NCBI RefSeq assembly: GCF_003337305.1
Contig: NZ_QPJO01000001.1
Span: 186,001-250,000 of the forward strand
Reading direction: 5' to 3'
Source: Winogradskyella arenosi
Lineage (GTDB): Bacteria > Bacteroidota > Bacteroidia > Flavobacteriales > Flavobacteriaceae
DNA: 64,000 nt
Shown here: piece after piece, positions 55,007 through 64,000 of the stretch
Numbering within the stretch: position 1 is the stretch's first letter
Layout: the number at the start of each line of letters is the position of its first letter
Made by a program: the position numbers and the translations under genes
Notes under the pieces: generated by a model
Told to the model about the DNA's origin: nothing
Seen by the model: only the letters and a program-made list of their open reading frames with translations
Databases searched by the model: none

Positions 55007-55034
55007 TTTTCTGACATTACTTAAATACTATTTG

Positions 55035-55042
55035 TATATTTG
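55035..55042 (+). promoter_or_regulatory. -7 element deciding the start of the next gene
   Basis: TATATTTG at 55035-55042 is a perfect -7 element. It contains an in-frame TTG at 55040 that could be mistaken for a start codon; the transcript should start near 55047, so translation begins at the ATG at 55058. Confidence 0.65.
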
Positions 55043-55057
55043 GCCCTTATATTTAAA

Positions 55058-55549
55058 ATGAAAAACATGAAAAATATTTTACTTGCAGTGGCACTATTAG
55101 CCTTTAGTTTTGCTAACGCGCAAGCCTTTGAAGGTAAAGGCGACCAAAAATTTCAAGTGGGTGCAAACCTTCAAGAGTATGCTACCGGTATTAATGTAAG
55201 CTTCGACCATGGTTTAGGCCAAAATATCTCTGTAGGGGTTTCTTCGTCTTATGCTTTAGGAGGTTCTAGTGGGATTGAAAATTTAGACTTCGAAGATCGT
55301 TTTGATCTTAAAGCACGCTTCAATGCCAATTTAGGAAATGTCATTAATATTGATGAAAATTTTGACTTTTACCCAGGTTTAAACCTTAGTTTAAAAAACT
55401 TTGGAGGCCACGTTGGAGCACGTTATTTCTTTACAGAAGGTTTTGGGGTTTATACTGAAGCTTCTTTTCCTTTAGCGAAATATGAAGAAAATTCAATTGA
55501 TATCCATAATCAATTTGCTGTAAACATAGGGATGAGTTTTAATATCTAA
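55058..55549 (+). CDS. Small outer-membrane beta-barrel-like protein, unknown family
   Basis: The 163-residue precursor has a signal peptide (MKNMKNILLAVALLAFSFANAQ). The mature 140 residues form alternating beta strands such as FQVGANLQEYATGINVSFDH, VGVSSSYALGG and FAVNIGMSFNI, ending with an apolar-aromatic strand like an eight-stranded barrel protein. I am not certain of the family; it may be a flavobacterial DUF. A second ATG three codons downstream (55067) is equally possible. A strong terminator follows, so it is a single-gene unit. Confidence 0.78.
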   Translation: MKNMKNILLAVALLAFSFANAQAFEGKGDQKFQVGANLQEYATGINVSFDHGLGQNISVGVSSSYALGGSSGIENLDFEDRFDLKARFNANLGNVINIDENFDFYPGLNLSLKNFGGHVGARYFFTEGFGVYTEASFPLAKYEENSIDIHNQFAVNIGMSFNI

Positions 55550-55567
55550 ACTCTTACCTTCACGTAT

Positions 55568-55607
55568 AAAAAAACGCCTATTCTAAATTTAGAATAGGCG
55601 TTTTTTT
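55568..55607. terminator. Perfect 40-bp palindromic terminator
   Basis: The 20 bases at 55568-55587 are the exact inverted copy of 55588-55607, with a GC-containing ACGCCTATTCTAAA arm and A/T tracts at the ends. It ends the outer-membrane protein gene. Confidence 0.9.
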
Positions 55608-55799
55608 TTAGGGCATCAAAAATAAAACCTTTTTTTGACACCAAAATCCTACAAAATATTGCGTACACTCTTCATTTTTCCCTAATTTTTATCGTTAATC
55701 GAAATTAATTGCATTTTAAAGTTTTTAGTTTTAAACTCTCTCACATCCTTAAGAATACCTCTAACTTTGCCATCTTTTTTACCCTAGTTGCACCGTTAG
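55608..55799 (+). promoter_or_regulatory. Upstream region of the first secreted giant gene
   Basis: TATCGTTAAT (55690-55699) and TTGCATTTTAAA (55709-55720) occur here and recur in front of the second secreted gene. A perfect -7 element, TAACTTTG, lies at 55762-55769, giving a leader of about 26 nt before the ATG at 55800. The shared motifs suggest common control. Confidence 0.5.
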
Positions 55800-58700
55800 A
55801 TGATTAAAAAACTTATACTAATTCTTTCCGTTTATTTCAGTGTCTTAACACTCGGTTACGGACAAACAGAAATTTTCAATATTACGAGTTATTCAAACCT
55901 TCCAGCAAATTGGTCTAGGCAAAATAACATTACATCAAACAACATTGAAAACAGCTCAGGTTTCATTTTAGAAAAGGGGAATCCTAGTGACCAAATTGAA
56001 ACTACCATATACAATTTAGAAGCTTATGACTCGGCTACTTTTACTGTTGATATGAAGAAATTTTCTGGTGGTGGTCAAAACAAATTACTTGTAGAAGTCT
56101 CTACAGATGGCGGCACGAGTTTTACGCAAAGTTCTACAACCCCGAGCACCACAGGAAATTACAAAACACAAACAGTAAATATCTCCGAGGTATCTGCACA
56201 AACGGTAATTAGGCTAAAAGTCAACGCCACCAATGGTGCAGATATCCAATTACAAAAATTAATTTTACAAGCTACGGGGGTAGCAACAAAAACCATTACT
56301 GTTATTCCTGCTTCCGGTGGTACTATTTCTCCTGGCACAACACAAGTCAGTTATAATGACAGTCAATCTTTTACAGCGACAGCAAGCAGTTGCTATACCT
56401 TTAATTATTGGTTAGTTGATGGTATACAAGCCGGAAATAATAACCCATACACCTTCACCTCTGTTACAGACCATCATTCACTTGAAGCCGTGTACAACCA
56501 AAGCTCTTATACAATCTCAGCTACTGCTGGAGCTAACGGTTCCATAAATCCAAATGGCAGTACAACTGTTTTTTGTGGTGACACCCTAACTTATAATTTC
56601 ACCCCGGACGACGGTTATATGGTAAGCGATGTAATTATTGACAATACGTCTTATGGCCCTTTAGAGAGCTACACCTTTACAAATATTGCATCCTCTCATA
56701 ATTTAAGTGTAAACTTCGCCGTTTATGAAGGGCCCTGTGGCTACGAAACGTTTTCCAACGCCAACCTTCCTAATAATTACAGCGATGGGAATTTTACAGG
56801 AGACCAAGGGATTGAATGGATCTATGAAGACTCTAAAACCGCGAGCGGTGATGAGATTGATGGATCGGGAATAATATTTAATAAAACCAATAGTAAACTA
56901 ACCATTGCAAACGTTCCTGGTGGTATAGGAGACTTCTCCATACAGTTAAAAAAAGTAGGTTCAGATAGTGCAGAACGTAAAATAGAGGTTTTTGTTAATG
57001 GTAACTCTAAGGGCAGCTATGCTCTTGAAAATAATTCTAATACCCAAACATTCAATATTTCTAATATTAACATTAATGGTTCCATTAGTTTAGAAATAAA
57101 GAATCAGAAAAATAAATCTGTAGTTATTGACAATATAGAATGGACCTGTTATGATGTTTGCACACCCCCTAACACTCCTCAAGGCGTAATTGACGGTCAA
57201 ACACAGGGCTGCCCGTCTAATACAACGTTAAGCTTTTCTGAAACCGCCCCTAATGCAGTGGCCTACTATTGGCAAACAAGTGCTACAGGAGAATCACAAT
57301 CATACAATACAACGAGCAACTTAAACGTTACTACCGCTGGCGATTATTATGTAAGAGCCTATAATACAACTGAAGGTTGTTGGTCTTTAGAAGCAGTTGG
57401 TCCTTATCATGTAGACATTAATGCTACAGCTCCTGTAATCAACACACATCCTAGCGACATCACTGTGCCTATTGGAGGTACAGCAAATTTTGTTGTGGCA
57501 AGCAACAATGCTGAATCATACCAATGGGAAGTCTCTACAGATAATGGAAATACTTGGACTACTATTGGAAATAACACCTATAGTCTTTCAATAGCTTCAG
57601 TTACACATGCTGATCACAATAACCTTTATCGTGTGGAGATCAGTAATTCCTGTGGAAGTAGCACATCGGATACTGCAACATTAACCATTAGAGAAACGAC
57701 ACTGCTAAATCCTGGAGAATTAATTTTTGTTGGATTCAATGGAAAAATTAATAACAATAATACTAATGACGAGTATCTTATTGCCAATTTTGCGGACCTC
57801 ACACCAGGAACAGAATTTTCAATAGTTAACTCGCGTTTTGAAGCAGGAGCACCAGCACAACAGCGTACCTTAAAATGGGGAGGAGCAAGCACAGATGCTA
57901 GTGAGGCACCTTATGAAGCTAAAATAACCTATACCGGAACCACAACGATTCCTGCAGGGTCCGTATTACGTATTGAAGTTACAGAATCGGAAACGTTTAT
58001 TTCTTCCGTAAGCGTTACTGAAGGAAATACAACCACTACAAGAACTGATGACTTTGAGGCCTCAATTACTACCCCTGGACACTATCCTAATTTAGCGACA
58101 AATACGTCAGACCAAATATTCCTTATGCAAGGTAATTTTGTTTACGAAGGGAATACAACACCTAACGAAGCCAATTATTACTTTAACGGAACCGTACTTC
58201 ATGGACTAACAACGTATACTCCTTGGGTTTCGTTACAACAAGCTTGTAGCAGCACCGCCGTAGAATCAAGGATACCACCAGAATTGTATTGTTTTCATAT
58301 TGAAAGTACCAACTCTCCTAGCGGTTACTACCAAAATAGCCAAGAACATGGAGCTGCAACTCTAAGAAATCTTATATATAATATTTCAGAAACAGCACTT
58401 CATTGGACCTTTCAAACCTATAATAGTTTTAACCCTACAAGCAATGCTGCAACGCATGCCGGAAAAACATTTACCATTACACCAAGCCAACCCGCAGGAC
58501 AATGGGTGGGCGATGCTGACTCTAACTGGTTTAACTGCTTAAATTGGGAAGGGCTTTCCGTGCCTAAAGCCAGCACTAACGTCCGTTTAGATGCTAGTGC
58601 CTTTAACACCCCAATTATAGACTATACGGCATTGCATGCAGAAGAACATCACGCCACCGCTTACTCTAAAAACCTAACCCTGTCTGGTCTGAGTTTAACA

Positions 58701-60596
58701 ATGCAAGGTAACAGTAATAATACCTTAGAAGTCCATGGAGATTTAAATATCATTTCTGATGGAACCTTAAAGATGGATGATGCCAATCCTGATTCTGAAG
58801 ACGGAACCATTATTCTATACGGGAATTGGAATAACGCCATTGGAACTACAGGGTTTGAAGAAGGAAATAGCACCGTGATATTTAATGGTGATTCACCACA
58901 AATTATCAATTACAGTGATTCTAGCGGACTTACCTCAACAGAAACTGAGCATTTTTACCACGTAGAATTGTCTAACAATTTTACCACCGCCACCTCAAAC
59001 AAGCTATATGCCAAAGGTAACCTTACCATAAACCAAGGATATACCCTAACGATCTCTAATGATGATTACATTTTTGTTAATGATGCCCTTATAAATCAGG
59101 GCACCTTTTATATTGAAAATAACGGCTCCTTAATTCAAGATGGCAATGGTACAAATCTAAACAGCGGAAACCTTTTTATGGAGAGAACCGCATATGATGT
59201 GCACCGTTTAGATTATGTCTATTGGTCGTCTCCCGTGGAAAATTTTAATACTAATGCTATTTCAACCGCAATTTCAAGCGCTCTAATTTTTGCATGGAAT
59301 CCTACTTATTCAAATTCTAATGGTACACAAGGCAATTGGGTATCTGCAGGTAACAGTATTATGACACCGGGTAAAGGCTATATTTTAAGAGGCCCTAATA
59401 CGCATACTACAGCTCAAGAATTTACAGCTCTATTTAGTGGCTCTAGACCTAACAATGGTAATATTAGCGTTAGTGTGGCAAGAGGGGATTTTAGCGGCTC
59501 AAATTACACCACCTCTAACGGAAATACAGTCACCAAATATGATGATAACTGGAATTTAGTCGGAAACCCCTATCCCTCTGCTATTGATGCTACAACATTT
59601 TTACAAACCAATACTCATCTTCAAGGTTATATTAACTTATGGACACACGGTTCTTTACCTAGCGCTAATGTAAGCAATCCGTTTTATGCTAATTTCGTCA
59701 GCAATTACTCTACCGATGATTATATTACCTATAACGCTTCAGGAGCGGTTTCTGGCCCTGATACCTTTAAAGGTTCTATTGCCGCTGGTCAAGGTTTTAT
59801 GGTTAATTTAGAAGATGGAAATGCCTTAGAAACCACTATAGAATTTAACAATAGCATGCGTTCAACAACCTATAACAACACACAGTTTTACAGAAACGCA
59901 AGCAGCACAGAGAAACATCGTATTTGGTTAGATTTAGAAGGGCCAAACTCCACAACCAACCGTATACTTGTGGGATATATTTCTGGAGCAACTCAAGGAA
60001 AAGACCGTATTTATGATGCCACAAATAGTGGAACTAATCAGCAAAATTTCTATAGTCTTATTAATGATGAAGCCTTTAACATTCAAGGAAGAGCAGTAGA
60101 TTTTACCACTAGCGATGTTGTTCCCTTGGGTTTTACTGCAGAAACCTCTGGTAGCCATACTATTGCCATACACGCCTTAGATGGTTTGTTTGAAACTGGA
60201 AACCAAGCCGTCTATCTAAAAGACCAGCTTTTAAATATTACACACAATCTATTAACGCAACCTTACAGTTTTACTTCAGATTCTGGAACTTTTAATTCGC
60301 GTTTTGAACTTGTATATGAAGATGAAATTACCCTCTCTATCAATGATCTCGAAACGACAACTAACACTGTTTCTATAAGAGAACTTGAACACAATAACGT
60401 ACAGTTTAAAGTTGAAGGGACTGCAACCTTAAAATCTATAGAAATTATAGACCTCAACGGACGTCGTGTGTATTATTTTGAAAACAATACCAGCCTCGCC
60501 GTTTACAATTTAGCACAGTTAAGCAAAGCGCCATACATTGCGAAATTAGAACTTTCTAACGGACAAGTTTTAACAAAAAAAGCCATTAAAAAATAA
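55800..60596 (+). CDS. Large multidomain secreted protein with type IX sorting domain
   Basis: The 1,598-residue precursor has a signal peptide (about 1-22, ending LGYGQ). A beta-sandwich at about 23-158 is followed by two InlB-type repeats at about 160-306 (ASGGTISPGTTQVSYNDSQS and GANGSINPNGSTTVFCGDT). Next come a carbohydrate-binding-like module at about 312-450, a YYWQTSATGE segment, an Ig-like domain at about 545-630 (YQWEVSTDNGNTWTTIG), a long beta-rich region, and a C-terminal sorting domain at about 1,511-1,598 with LKSIEIIDLNGRRVYYF and a KKAIKK end. The last is typical of type A cargo of the type IX secretion system. No catalytic motif was recognised; adhesion or matrix binding is likely. 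Confidence 0.88.
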   Translation: MIKKLILILSVYFSVLTLGYGQTEIFNITSYSNLPANWSRQNNITSNNIENSSGFILEKGNPSDQIETTIYNLEAYDSATFTVDMKKFSGGGQNKLLVEVSTDGGTSFTQSSTTPSTTGNYKTQTVNISEVSAQTVIRLKVNATNGADIQLQKLILQATGVATKTITVIPASGGTISPGTTQVSYNDSQSFTATASSCYTFNYWLVDGIQAGNNNPYTFTSVTDHHSLEAVYNQSSYTISATAGANGSINPNGSTTVFCGDTLTYNFTPDDGYMVSDVIIDNTSYGPLESYTFTNIASSHNLSVNFAVYEGPCGYETFSNANLPNNYSDGNFTGDQGIEWIYEDSKTASGDEIDGSGIIFNKTNSKLTIANVPGGIGDFSIQLKKVGSDSAERKIEVFVNGNSKGSYALENNSNTQTFNISNININGSISLEIKNQKNKSVVIDNIEWTCYDVCTPPNTPQGVIDGQTQGCPSNTTLSFSETAPNAVAYYWQTSATGESQSYNTTSNLNVTTAGDYYVRAYNTTEGCWSLEAVGPYHVDINATAPVINTHPSDITVPIGGTANFVVASNNAESYQWEVSTDNGNTWTTIGNNTYSLSIASVTHADHNNLYRVEISNSCGSSTSDTATLTIRETTLLNPGELIFVGFNGKINNNNTNDEYLIANFADLTPGTEFSIVNSRFEAGAPAQQRTLKWGGASTDASEAPYEAKITYTGTTTIPAGSVLRIEVTESETFISSVSVTEGNTTTTRTDDFEASITTPGHYPNLATNTSDQIFLMQGNFVYEGNTTPNEANYYFNGTVLHGLTTYTPWVSLQQACSSTAVESRIPPELYCFHIESTNSPSGYYQNSQEHGAATLRNLIYNISETALHWTFQTYNSFNPTSNAATHAGKTFTITPSQPAGQWVGDADSNWFNCLNWEGLSVPKASTNVRLDASAFNTPIIDYTALHAEEHHATAYSKNLTLSGLSLTMQGNSNNTLEVHGDLNIISDGTLKMDDANPDSEDGTIILYGNWNNAIGTTGFEEGNSTVIFNGDSPQIINYSDSSGLTSTETEHFYHVELSNNFTTATSNKLYAKGNLTINQGYTLTISNDDYIFVNDALINQGTFYIENNGSLIQDGNGTNLNSGNLFMERTAYDVHRLDYVYWSSPVENFNTNAISTAISSALIFAWNPTYSNSNGTQGNWVSAGNSIMTPGKGYILRGPNTHTTAQEFTALFSGSRPNNGNISVSVARGDFSGSNYTTSNGNTVTKYDDNWNLVGNPYPSAIDATTFLQTNTHLQGYINLWTHGSLPSANVSNPFYANFVSNYSTDDYITYNASGAVSGPDTFKGSIAAGQGFMVNLEDGNALETTIEFNNSMRSTTYNNTQFYRNASSTEKHRIWLDLEGPNSTTNRILVGYISGATQGKDRIYDATNSGTNQQNFYSLINDEAFNIQGRAVDFTTSDVVPLGFTAETSGSHTIAIHALDGLFETGNQAVYLKDQLLNITHNLLTQPYSFTSDSGTFNSRFELVYEDEITLSINDLETTTNTVSIRELEHNNVQFKVEGTATLKSIEIIDLNGRRVYYFENNTSLAVYNLAQLSKAPYIAKLELSNGQVLTKKAIKK

Positions 60597-60619
60597 AGGA
60601 AGCCTGACTTAAAAACCTC

Positions 60620-60653
60620 AAAAGGGTGGACAAACATTTTGCGCCACCCTTTT
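60620..60653. terminator. Bidirectional terminator between the secreted protein and recX
   Basis: AAAAGGGTGG (60620-60629) pairs perfectly with CCACCCTTTT (60644-60653) around a 14-nt loop. Its right arm reaches the recX stop codon (60652-60654). Confidence 0.82.
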
Positions 60654-61125
60654 ATTTTAAATACGTATTAAGTTTTTCAAAAACCAAGTAGGACTCCCAG
60701 CCTCGATACAACAGATAATCGGCTATTTTTTTCTTTTTTTTATACCCATTAGGCTCTTTCACTAAGGCCATCCGTTTTTCAATTAAAGTCTCTAAGGTCT
60801 TCTCATAATCGTCTTCATCAATCTCTTTGAGGCCGGCATCAATACTAAATTTAGAAATATCTCTAAATTTAAGCTCGCGGAGCAACCTATTTTTACCCCA
60901 TTGTTTCATTCTAAATTTCCCCCGGACAAAGGCTTTAGCAAAACGTTCTTCATTAAGAAAATTATGCTGAATAAGGTGCACCATAATAAGATCTATGGCT
61001 TCTGGAATCATATGCATCTCGTAAAGTTTAGCGCGCACCTCTTTATGGCAACGCTCTTGGTAAGCACAATAATGCTCTAATTTACGCTTTGCTTCGTCTA
61101 CAGTATAGGTTTTCCTTGCCTCCAT
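60652..61125 (-). CDS. recX: Regulatory protein RecX
   Basis: The 157-residue helical protein inhibits or modulates RecA. It starts MEARKTYTVDEAKRKLEHYC and contains the RecX repeats CHKEVRAKLYEMHM, LIQHNFLNEERFAKAFVRGKF, GKNRLLRELKFRDI and KKKIADYLLYRGWESYLVFEKL. A longer open frame to 61254 is rejected because the RecX start is at 61125 and a -7 element (61132-61139) lies just upstream. The -7 element ends 6 bp before the ATG, so the transcript may have almost no leader. No recA is nearby. Confidence 0.92.
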   Translation of the reverse strand: MEARKTYTVDEAKRKLEHYCAYQERCHKEVRAKLYEMHMIPEAIDLIMVHLIQHNFLNEERFAKAFVRGKFRMKQWGKNRLLRELKFRDISKFSIDAGLKEIDEDDYEKTLETLIEKRMALVKEPNGYKKKKKIADYLLYRGWESYLVFEKLNTYLK

Positions 61126-61131
61126 AAGCCT

Positions 61132-61139
61132 CAAAAGTA
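61132..61139 (-). promoter_or_regulatory. -7 element of recX
   Basis: TACTTTTG on the minus strand matches TAnnTTTG and lies 6 bp from the start codon, which predicts a leaderless or nearly leaderless transcript. Confidence 0.5.
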
Positions 61140-61581
61140 CAGTTTTGAAATTACATAGGCTTGCAACAGATCTCAATTTTTTAATAGACCAAAGGTGTAA
61201 AATCTCAAGGGATTCCCACTTTAAATAAGTAAAAGTAGCCAAAATAGACATCAAACATTGCCCCCAAATAAAGATCGCAATGCAACAACTAAAAGTAGTA
61301 CTTCAGCCCCTTTTTTTTAGACGTAGAACTAAACTATTAAAACGCCAAACCGCCATTATAAAAAGAAAAAGAGACCTTAGTCTCAAGCTGTTAAAACAAT
61401 AGAAGAATCGTATCAAATATGCAGAATAGCCTTTTAATTTGTGCATTTTATCGTTAATTTTTGCATTTTAAAAGGTATCGTTAATTATTTATTAATGTTT
61501 TCTTAATAAAAACATATCTTACACGCTGTCTATAAAACTAGCCGTTCATCTATTTTTGTAAGAATTTTAATCCCTCTACTT
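61140..61581 (+). promoter_or_regulatory. Long upstream region of the second secreted gene
   Basis: The 442-bp gap is AT-rich and non-coding. TATCGTTAAT occurs at 61449-61458 and 61476-61485, with TTGCATTTTAAA at 61461-61472 between them; both motifs also precede the gene at 55800. A perfect -7 element TATTTTTG lies at 61551-61558, giving a leader of about 18 nt. GAGAC-CTTA-GTCTC at 61371-61384 is a small hairpin followed on the minus strand by T-rich sequence. Confidence 0.5.
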
Positions 61582-64000
61582 ATGAAACAAAATTACCCCC
61601 TACTACTTTTCTCATTTTTTTGCATGATTTGGTCTGGTTATGGACAGACTAAAATAGCAGAATTAACTTTTGAAACTCCTGGTGGTTACACTACAAGTGT
61701 AACTGAATTTTCAGATGGATCATTAGATTACTTTACTCGAACCGACGGAACTGATATTGGTAACACAATTAATTTTACAAATATCCAAGGAAGTTATTAT
61801 TTTGCGGCTCATGATATTGATGGTGAAGTTAGTAGTGCTAATCAAAGATTATACTTTACAGGAATTAACATTTCTGGGTACACCACTTTAGAAGTTAGAA
61901 TTCATATTGCAGAAGATGATGACGGAAGTAGTCAAGATTGGGATGCTGCTGATTATTTTCATTTAAACGGAAACATTGATACTGGTACTGATCAAAACTT
62001 AATTTGGGTAGAAAGCTCTGGCGGCACAAATACAACACCTGCTATTGACACGGATTACAATGGGTCAGGTGACGGTACCCATATAACAGATGCATTTGCA
62101 CAATTTACAAAAAGCATAGCAGGCACAGGTACCAACCTAGACCTCGAATTAATTTTTAATTTAGATTCTGGTGATGAAGATATAGCAATAGATAATATTG
62201 AAATTTGGGGAGTTTCAGCAGGTCCACCAACCTATTCTGTTACATATAACGGTAATAGCAACACTGGAGGAGCAACCCCAACTGATAGTAATGCCTATGA
62301 TCCTGGAGATACAGTAACCGTTTTAGGCAATACAGGGGCTTTAGTAAATACGTGTAATTCTTTTAATGGATGGAACACAAAAGCTGATGGTTCCGGCACA
62401 TCGTATGTGGCTAGTGACACGTTTACCATTTCAGATAACACCACCTTATACGCACAATGGACTCCTACAGGAAATACAGTAACATATAATGCTAATGGAG
62501 GTACAGGTACAATGTCTCCTCAAACAAATTGTAGCGCAACCAATTTAACAGCAAACGCATTTACCAATTCTGGCTTTACCTTTAATAGCTGGAATACAGC
62601 CGCAGATGGTAGTGGTGCATCTTATGCAGATGAAGCATCTTATAGTTTTGCTTCGGATATTACTTTGTATGCGCAATGGGATGTTTTCGTTGGACCTTGT
62701 GCTGAGGAGAGTTTCAATAATATACCAGCAAGCACAGGGAGCTATACTACACAAAATTGGACCGGAGACGATGGAGTAAACTGGACGGCTACAATTTCTA
62801 GAACCGATCAGACATTAAACGGAAGAGCAATTACAACAGATGGTGGTAAATTAACATCTGATACTTTTACAGGAGGTATCGGTAGTTTAACCGTGTCAAC
62901 TCAAAGAGAATTTGGTGGAAGCTCAGGCACCTTTGATTTAAATGTAAATGGAACTTTTATTGCAACGATTCCGTATGATGATACTATCCAAACTACTACT
63001 ATAAATAACATTAACGTTGGAGGCAATGTAATTATAGAATTAGATTTAAACACTGGTGATAGAGTTTCTATAGATGATTTATCTTGGACATGCTACACCG
63101 CCTGTTCAGCACCAGCAGACCCAGTAGGAAGCATCACAGGAACCACACCTGTATGTACTTCAACAGACTTAACATTTTCTGGCACAGCACCTGCAGGAAT
63201 TACAAATTACTGGCAAACTACGGCCACTGGAACGGATGAAACTTATAATGCTAGTTCTACATATACCGCAACGACCTCTGGCACTTACTACGTTAGAGCT
63301 TATGATACTGCTGGTACCTGTTGGTCAGATGGTAATTTAAGCTACACTGTAGTCATAGAAGAGGGTGTACCAACCTTAACGCAACCTACCGACCAAACCG
63401 AAGTGATACCAGATACCGCAACATTCTCGGTGAGCTCTTCAAACACAGACAGCTACCAATGGCAAGTCAATACAGGCTCGGGTTGGAATAATGTTACTGA
63501 CGGTTCTGGGACCACGACAGACACCTACACCACAATAGCAACGTCAACACCCATGAATGGCAACCAATACCGTTGTATCTTAACTAATATTTGTGGTACT
63601 ACAACATCTAATGCCGTAACATTAAATTTAAGTAATGATAGTCCTAATAATGCTACAGGTTTAGAGGGGTGTTTAGGAGAAACAAGTATTGATTTAAGCT
63701 GGAATGCATCCTCTGGCACCTTAACACCAACAGGCTACATCGTATTTGCACAACCTGGAAGTACTGTACCTACAAGTACAGCTGCTGCTGCAGGTGATGC
63801 GTCCGCATATACAGCCAATACCAATTATACCTTAGCAACCACGTATGGCACTTTAGGTAAAGCAGTGTTTAAAGGCAACAGCACCAACGCCACCATAACA
63901 GGTTTAACCAGTGGTAACGATTACACCTTTAAAGTTGTGGCGTACTACAGCGAAGACCTAACCGGTTGGGCAACTGGCATCAACAACACCGGGTCTTGGA
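61582..64000 (+). CDS. Large modular secreted protein, cut by the window end
   Basis: The frame starts MKQNYPLLLFSFFCMIWSGYGQ (signal peptide) and is open to the last base, giving 806 residues. Two Listeria-Bacteroides (Flg_new) repeats lie at about 218-367 (VTYNGNSNTGGATP...LYAQW and VTYNANGGTGTMSPQ...LYAQWD). A module at about 371-508 and the NYWQTTATGTDETYN segment resemble parts of the 1,598-residue protein. An Ig-like domain follows at about 597-675 (SYQWQVNTGSGWNN), then a fibronectin III-like domain at about 690-806 (SIDLSWNASSG, ATITGLTSGNDYTFKV). It is probably another type IX cargo protein; its sorting domain would be outside the window. Confidence 0.85.
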   Translation, partial: MKQNYPLLLFSFFCMIWSGYGQTKIAELTFETPGGYTTSVTEFSDGSLDYFTRTDGTDIGNTINFTNIQGSYYFAAHDIDGEVSSANQRLYFTGINISGYTTLEVRIHIAEDDDGSSQDWDAADYFHLNGNIDTGTDQNLIWVESSGGTNTTPAIDTDYNGSGDGTHITDAFAQFTKSIAGTGTNLDLELIFNLDSGDEDIAIDNIEIWGVSAGPPTYSVTYNGNSNTGGATPTDSNAYDPGDTVTVLGNTGALVNTCNSFNGWNTKADGSGTSYVASDTFTISDNTTLYAQWTPTGNTVTYNANGGTGTMSPQTNCSATNLTANAFTNSGFTFNSWNTAADGSGASYADEASYSFASDITLYAQWDVFVGPCAEESFNNIPASTGSYTTQNWTGDDGVNWTATISRTDQTLNGRAITTDGGKLTSDTFTGGIGSLTVSTQREFGGSSGTFDLNVNGTFIATIPYDDTIQTTTINNINVGGNVIIELDLNTGDRVSIDDLSWTCYTACSAPADPVGSITGTTPVCTSTDLTFSGTAPAGITNYWQTTATGTDETYNASSTYTATTSGTYYVRAYDTAGTCWSDGNLSYTVVIEEGVPTLTQPTDQTEVIPDTATFSVSSSNTDSYQWQVNTGSGWNNVTDGSGTTTDTYTTIATSTPMNGNQYRCILTNICGTTTSNAVTLNLSNDSPNNATGLEGCLGETSIDLSWNASSGTLTPTGYIVFAQPGSTVPTSTAAAAGDASAYTANTNYTLATTYGTLGKAVFKGNSTNATITGLTSGNDYTFKVVAYYSEDLTGWATGINNTGSW

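Noticed and set aside
60652-61254. Longer RecX starting at 61254
   Set aside because: The extra 43 residues do not look like RecX, and the -7 element at 61132-61139 lies inside them.
61371-61384. GAGAC-CTTA-GTCTC hairpin as terminator of a minus-strand gene
   Set aside because: There is no minus-strand gene to its right that would need it; it may be chance or an antisense end.

Overview
The window is about 64 kb of AT-rich chromosome from a member of the Bacteroidota, almost certainly a marine-type Flavobacteriaceae. The evidence is the gene content (DUF4270 lipoprotein beside glmS, TonB receptor plus SGNH lipoprotein ahead of atpD-atpC, type IX secretion cargo, SusC-like receptors with a carboxypeptidase-regulatory-like domain), the near absence of Shine-Dalgarno sequences, and recurrent promoters of the Bacteroidota type (TAnnTTTG at -7). 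No phage, transposase, CRISPR array or rRNA operon was seen. Genus cannot be fixed from the sequence alone.

Layout. 1-5.7 kb: membrane protein, tandem-domain universal stress protein, a response regulator fused to a CRP/FNR domain, its PAS histidine kinase, and a divergent cardiolipin synthase. 5.7-12.7 kb: small patatin, tRNA-Leu, prs, ribosomal protein L25, a patatin fused to an outer-membrane barrel, uvrC. 12.8-16.3 kb: RimB-like protease, rimK, an AspA/AstE-family deacylase and 5-formyl-THF cyclo-ligase, convergent with lspA. 16.3-27.2 kb (minus strand): DUF4097 protein, DksA-like protein, ileS, radA, two unusual alpha/beta hydrolases, a flippase-like membrane protein, panD, panC. 27.2-38.4 kb (plus strand): GT5-type protein, DUF4270 lipoprotein, glmS, TonB receptor, SGNH lipoprotein, atpD, atpC.

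38.5-44.8 kb: a LexA/CI-like S24 repressor with a Gfo/Idh oxidoreductase, divergent from a DnaE2-like polymerase and DinB; this looks like a damage-inducible mutagenesis module with two visible operators. 44.9-45.7 kb: a DUF2975 membrane protein plus HTH regulator pair whose promoter is bracketed by palindromes. 45.8-53.2 kb: small membrane proteins, a MocR regulator lacking the usual PLP lysine divergent from a TonB receptor, then an NfeD/YuaF-like plus flotillin operon. 53.2-54.1 kb: an array of eight cores of a 109-bp repeat. 54.1-64 kb: JmjC-type hydroxylase, small outer-membrane protein, a large type IX secretion cargo protein, recX, and the start of a second modular secreted protein cut by the window end.

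The strongest leads are: (1) a FixL-like PAS kinase paired with a receiver-CRP fusion, with matching TGAY-N4-ATCAT sites in front of the stress-protein and cardiolipin synthase genes at the same promoter distance; (2) the S24 repressor and two-polymerase module with paired operators 22 bp apart; (3) the lysine-less MocR and its GGACTATT repeats; (4) the 109-bp repeat array, whose minus strand carries periodic G-runs. All functional statements come from reading motifs by eye; no database search was run.
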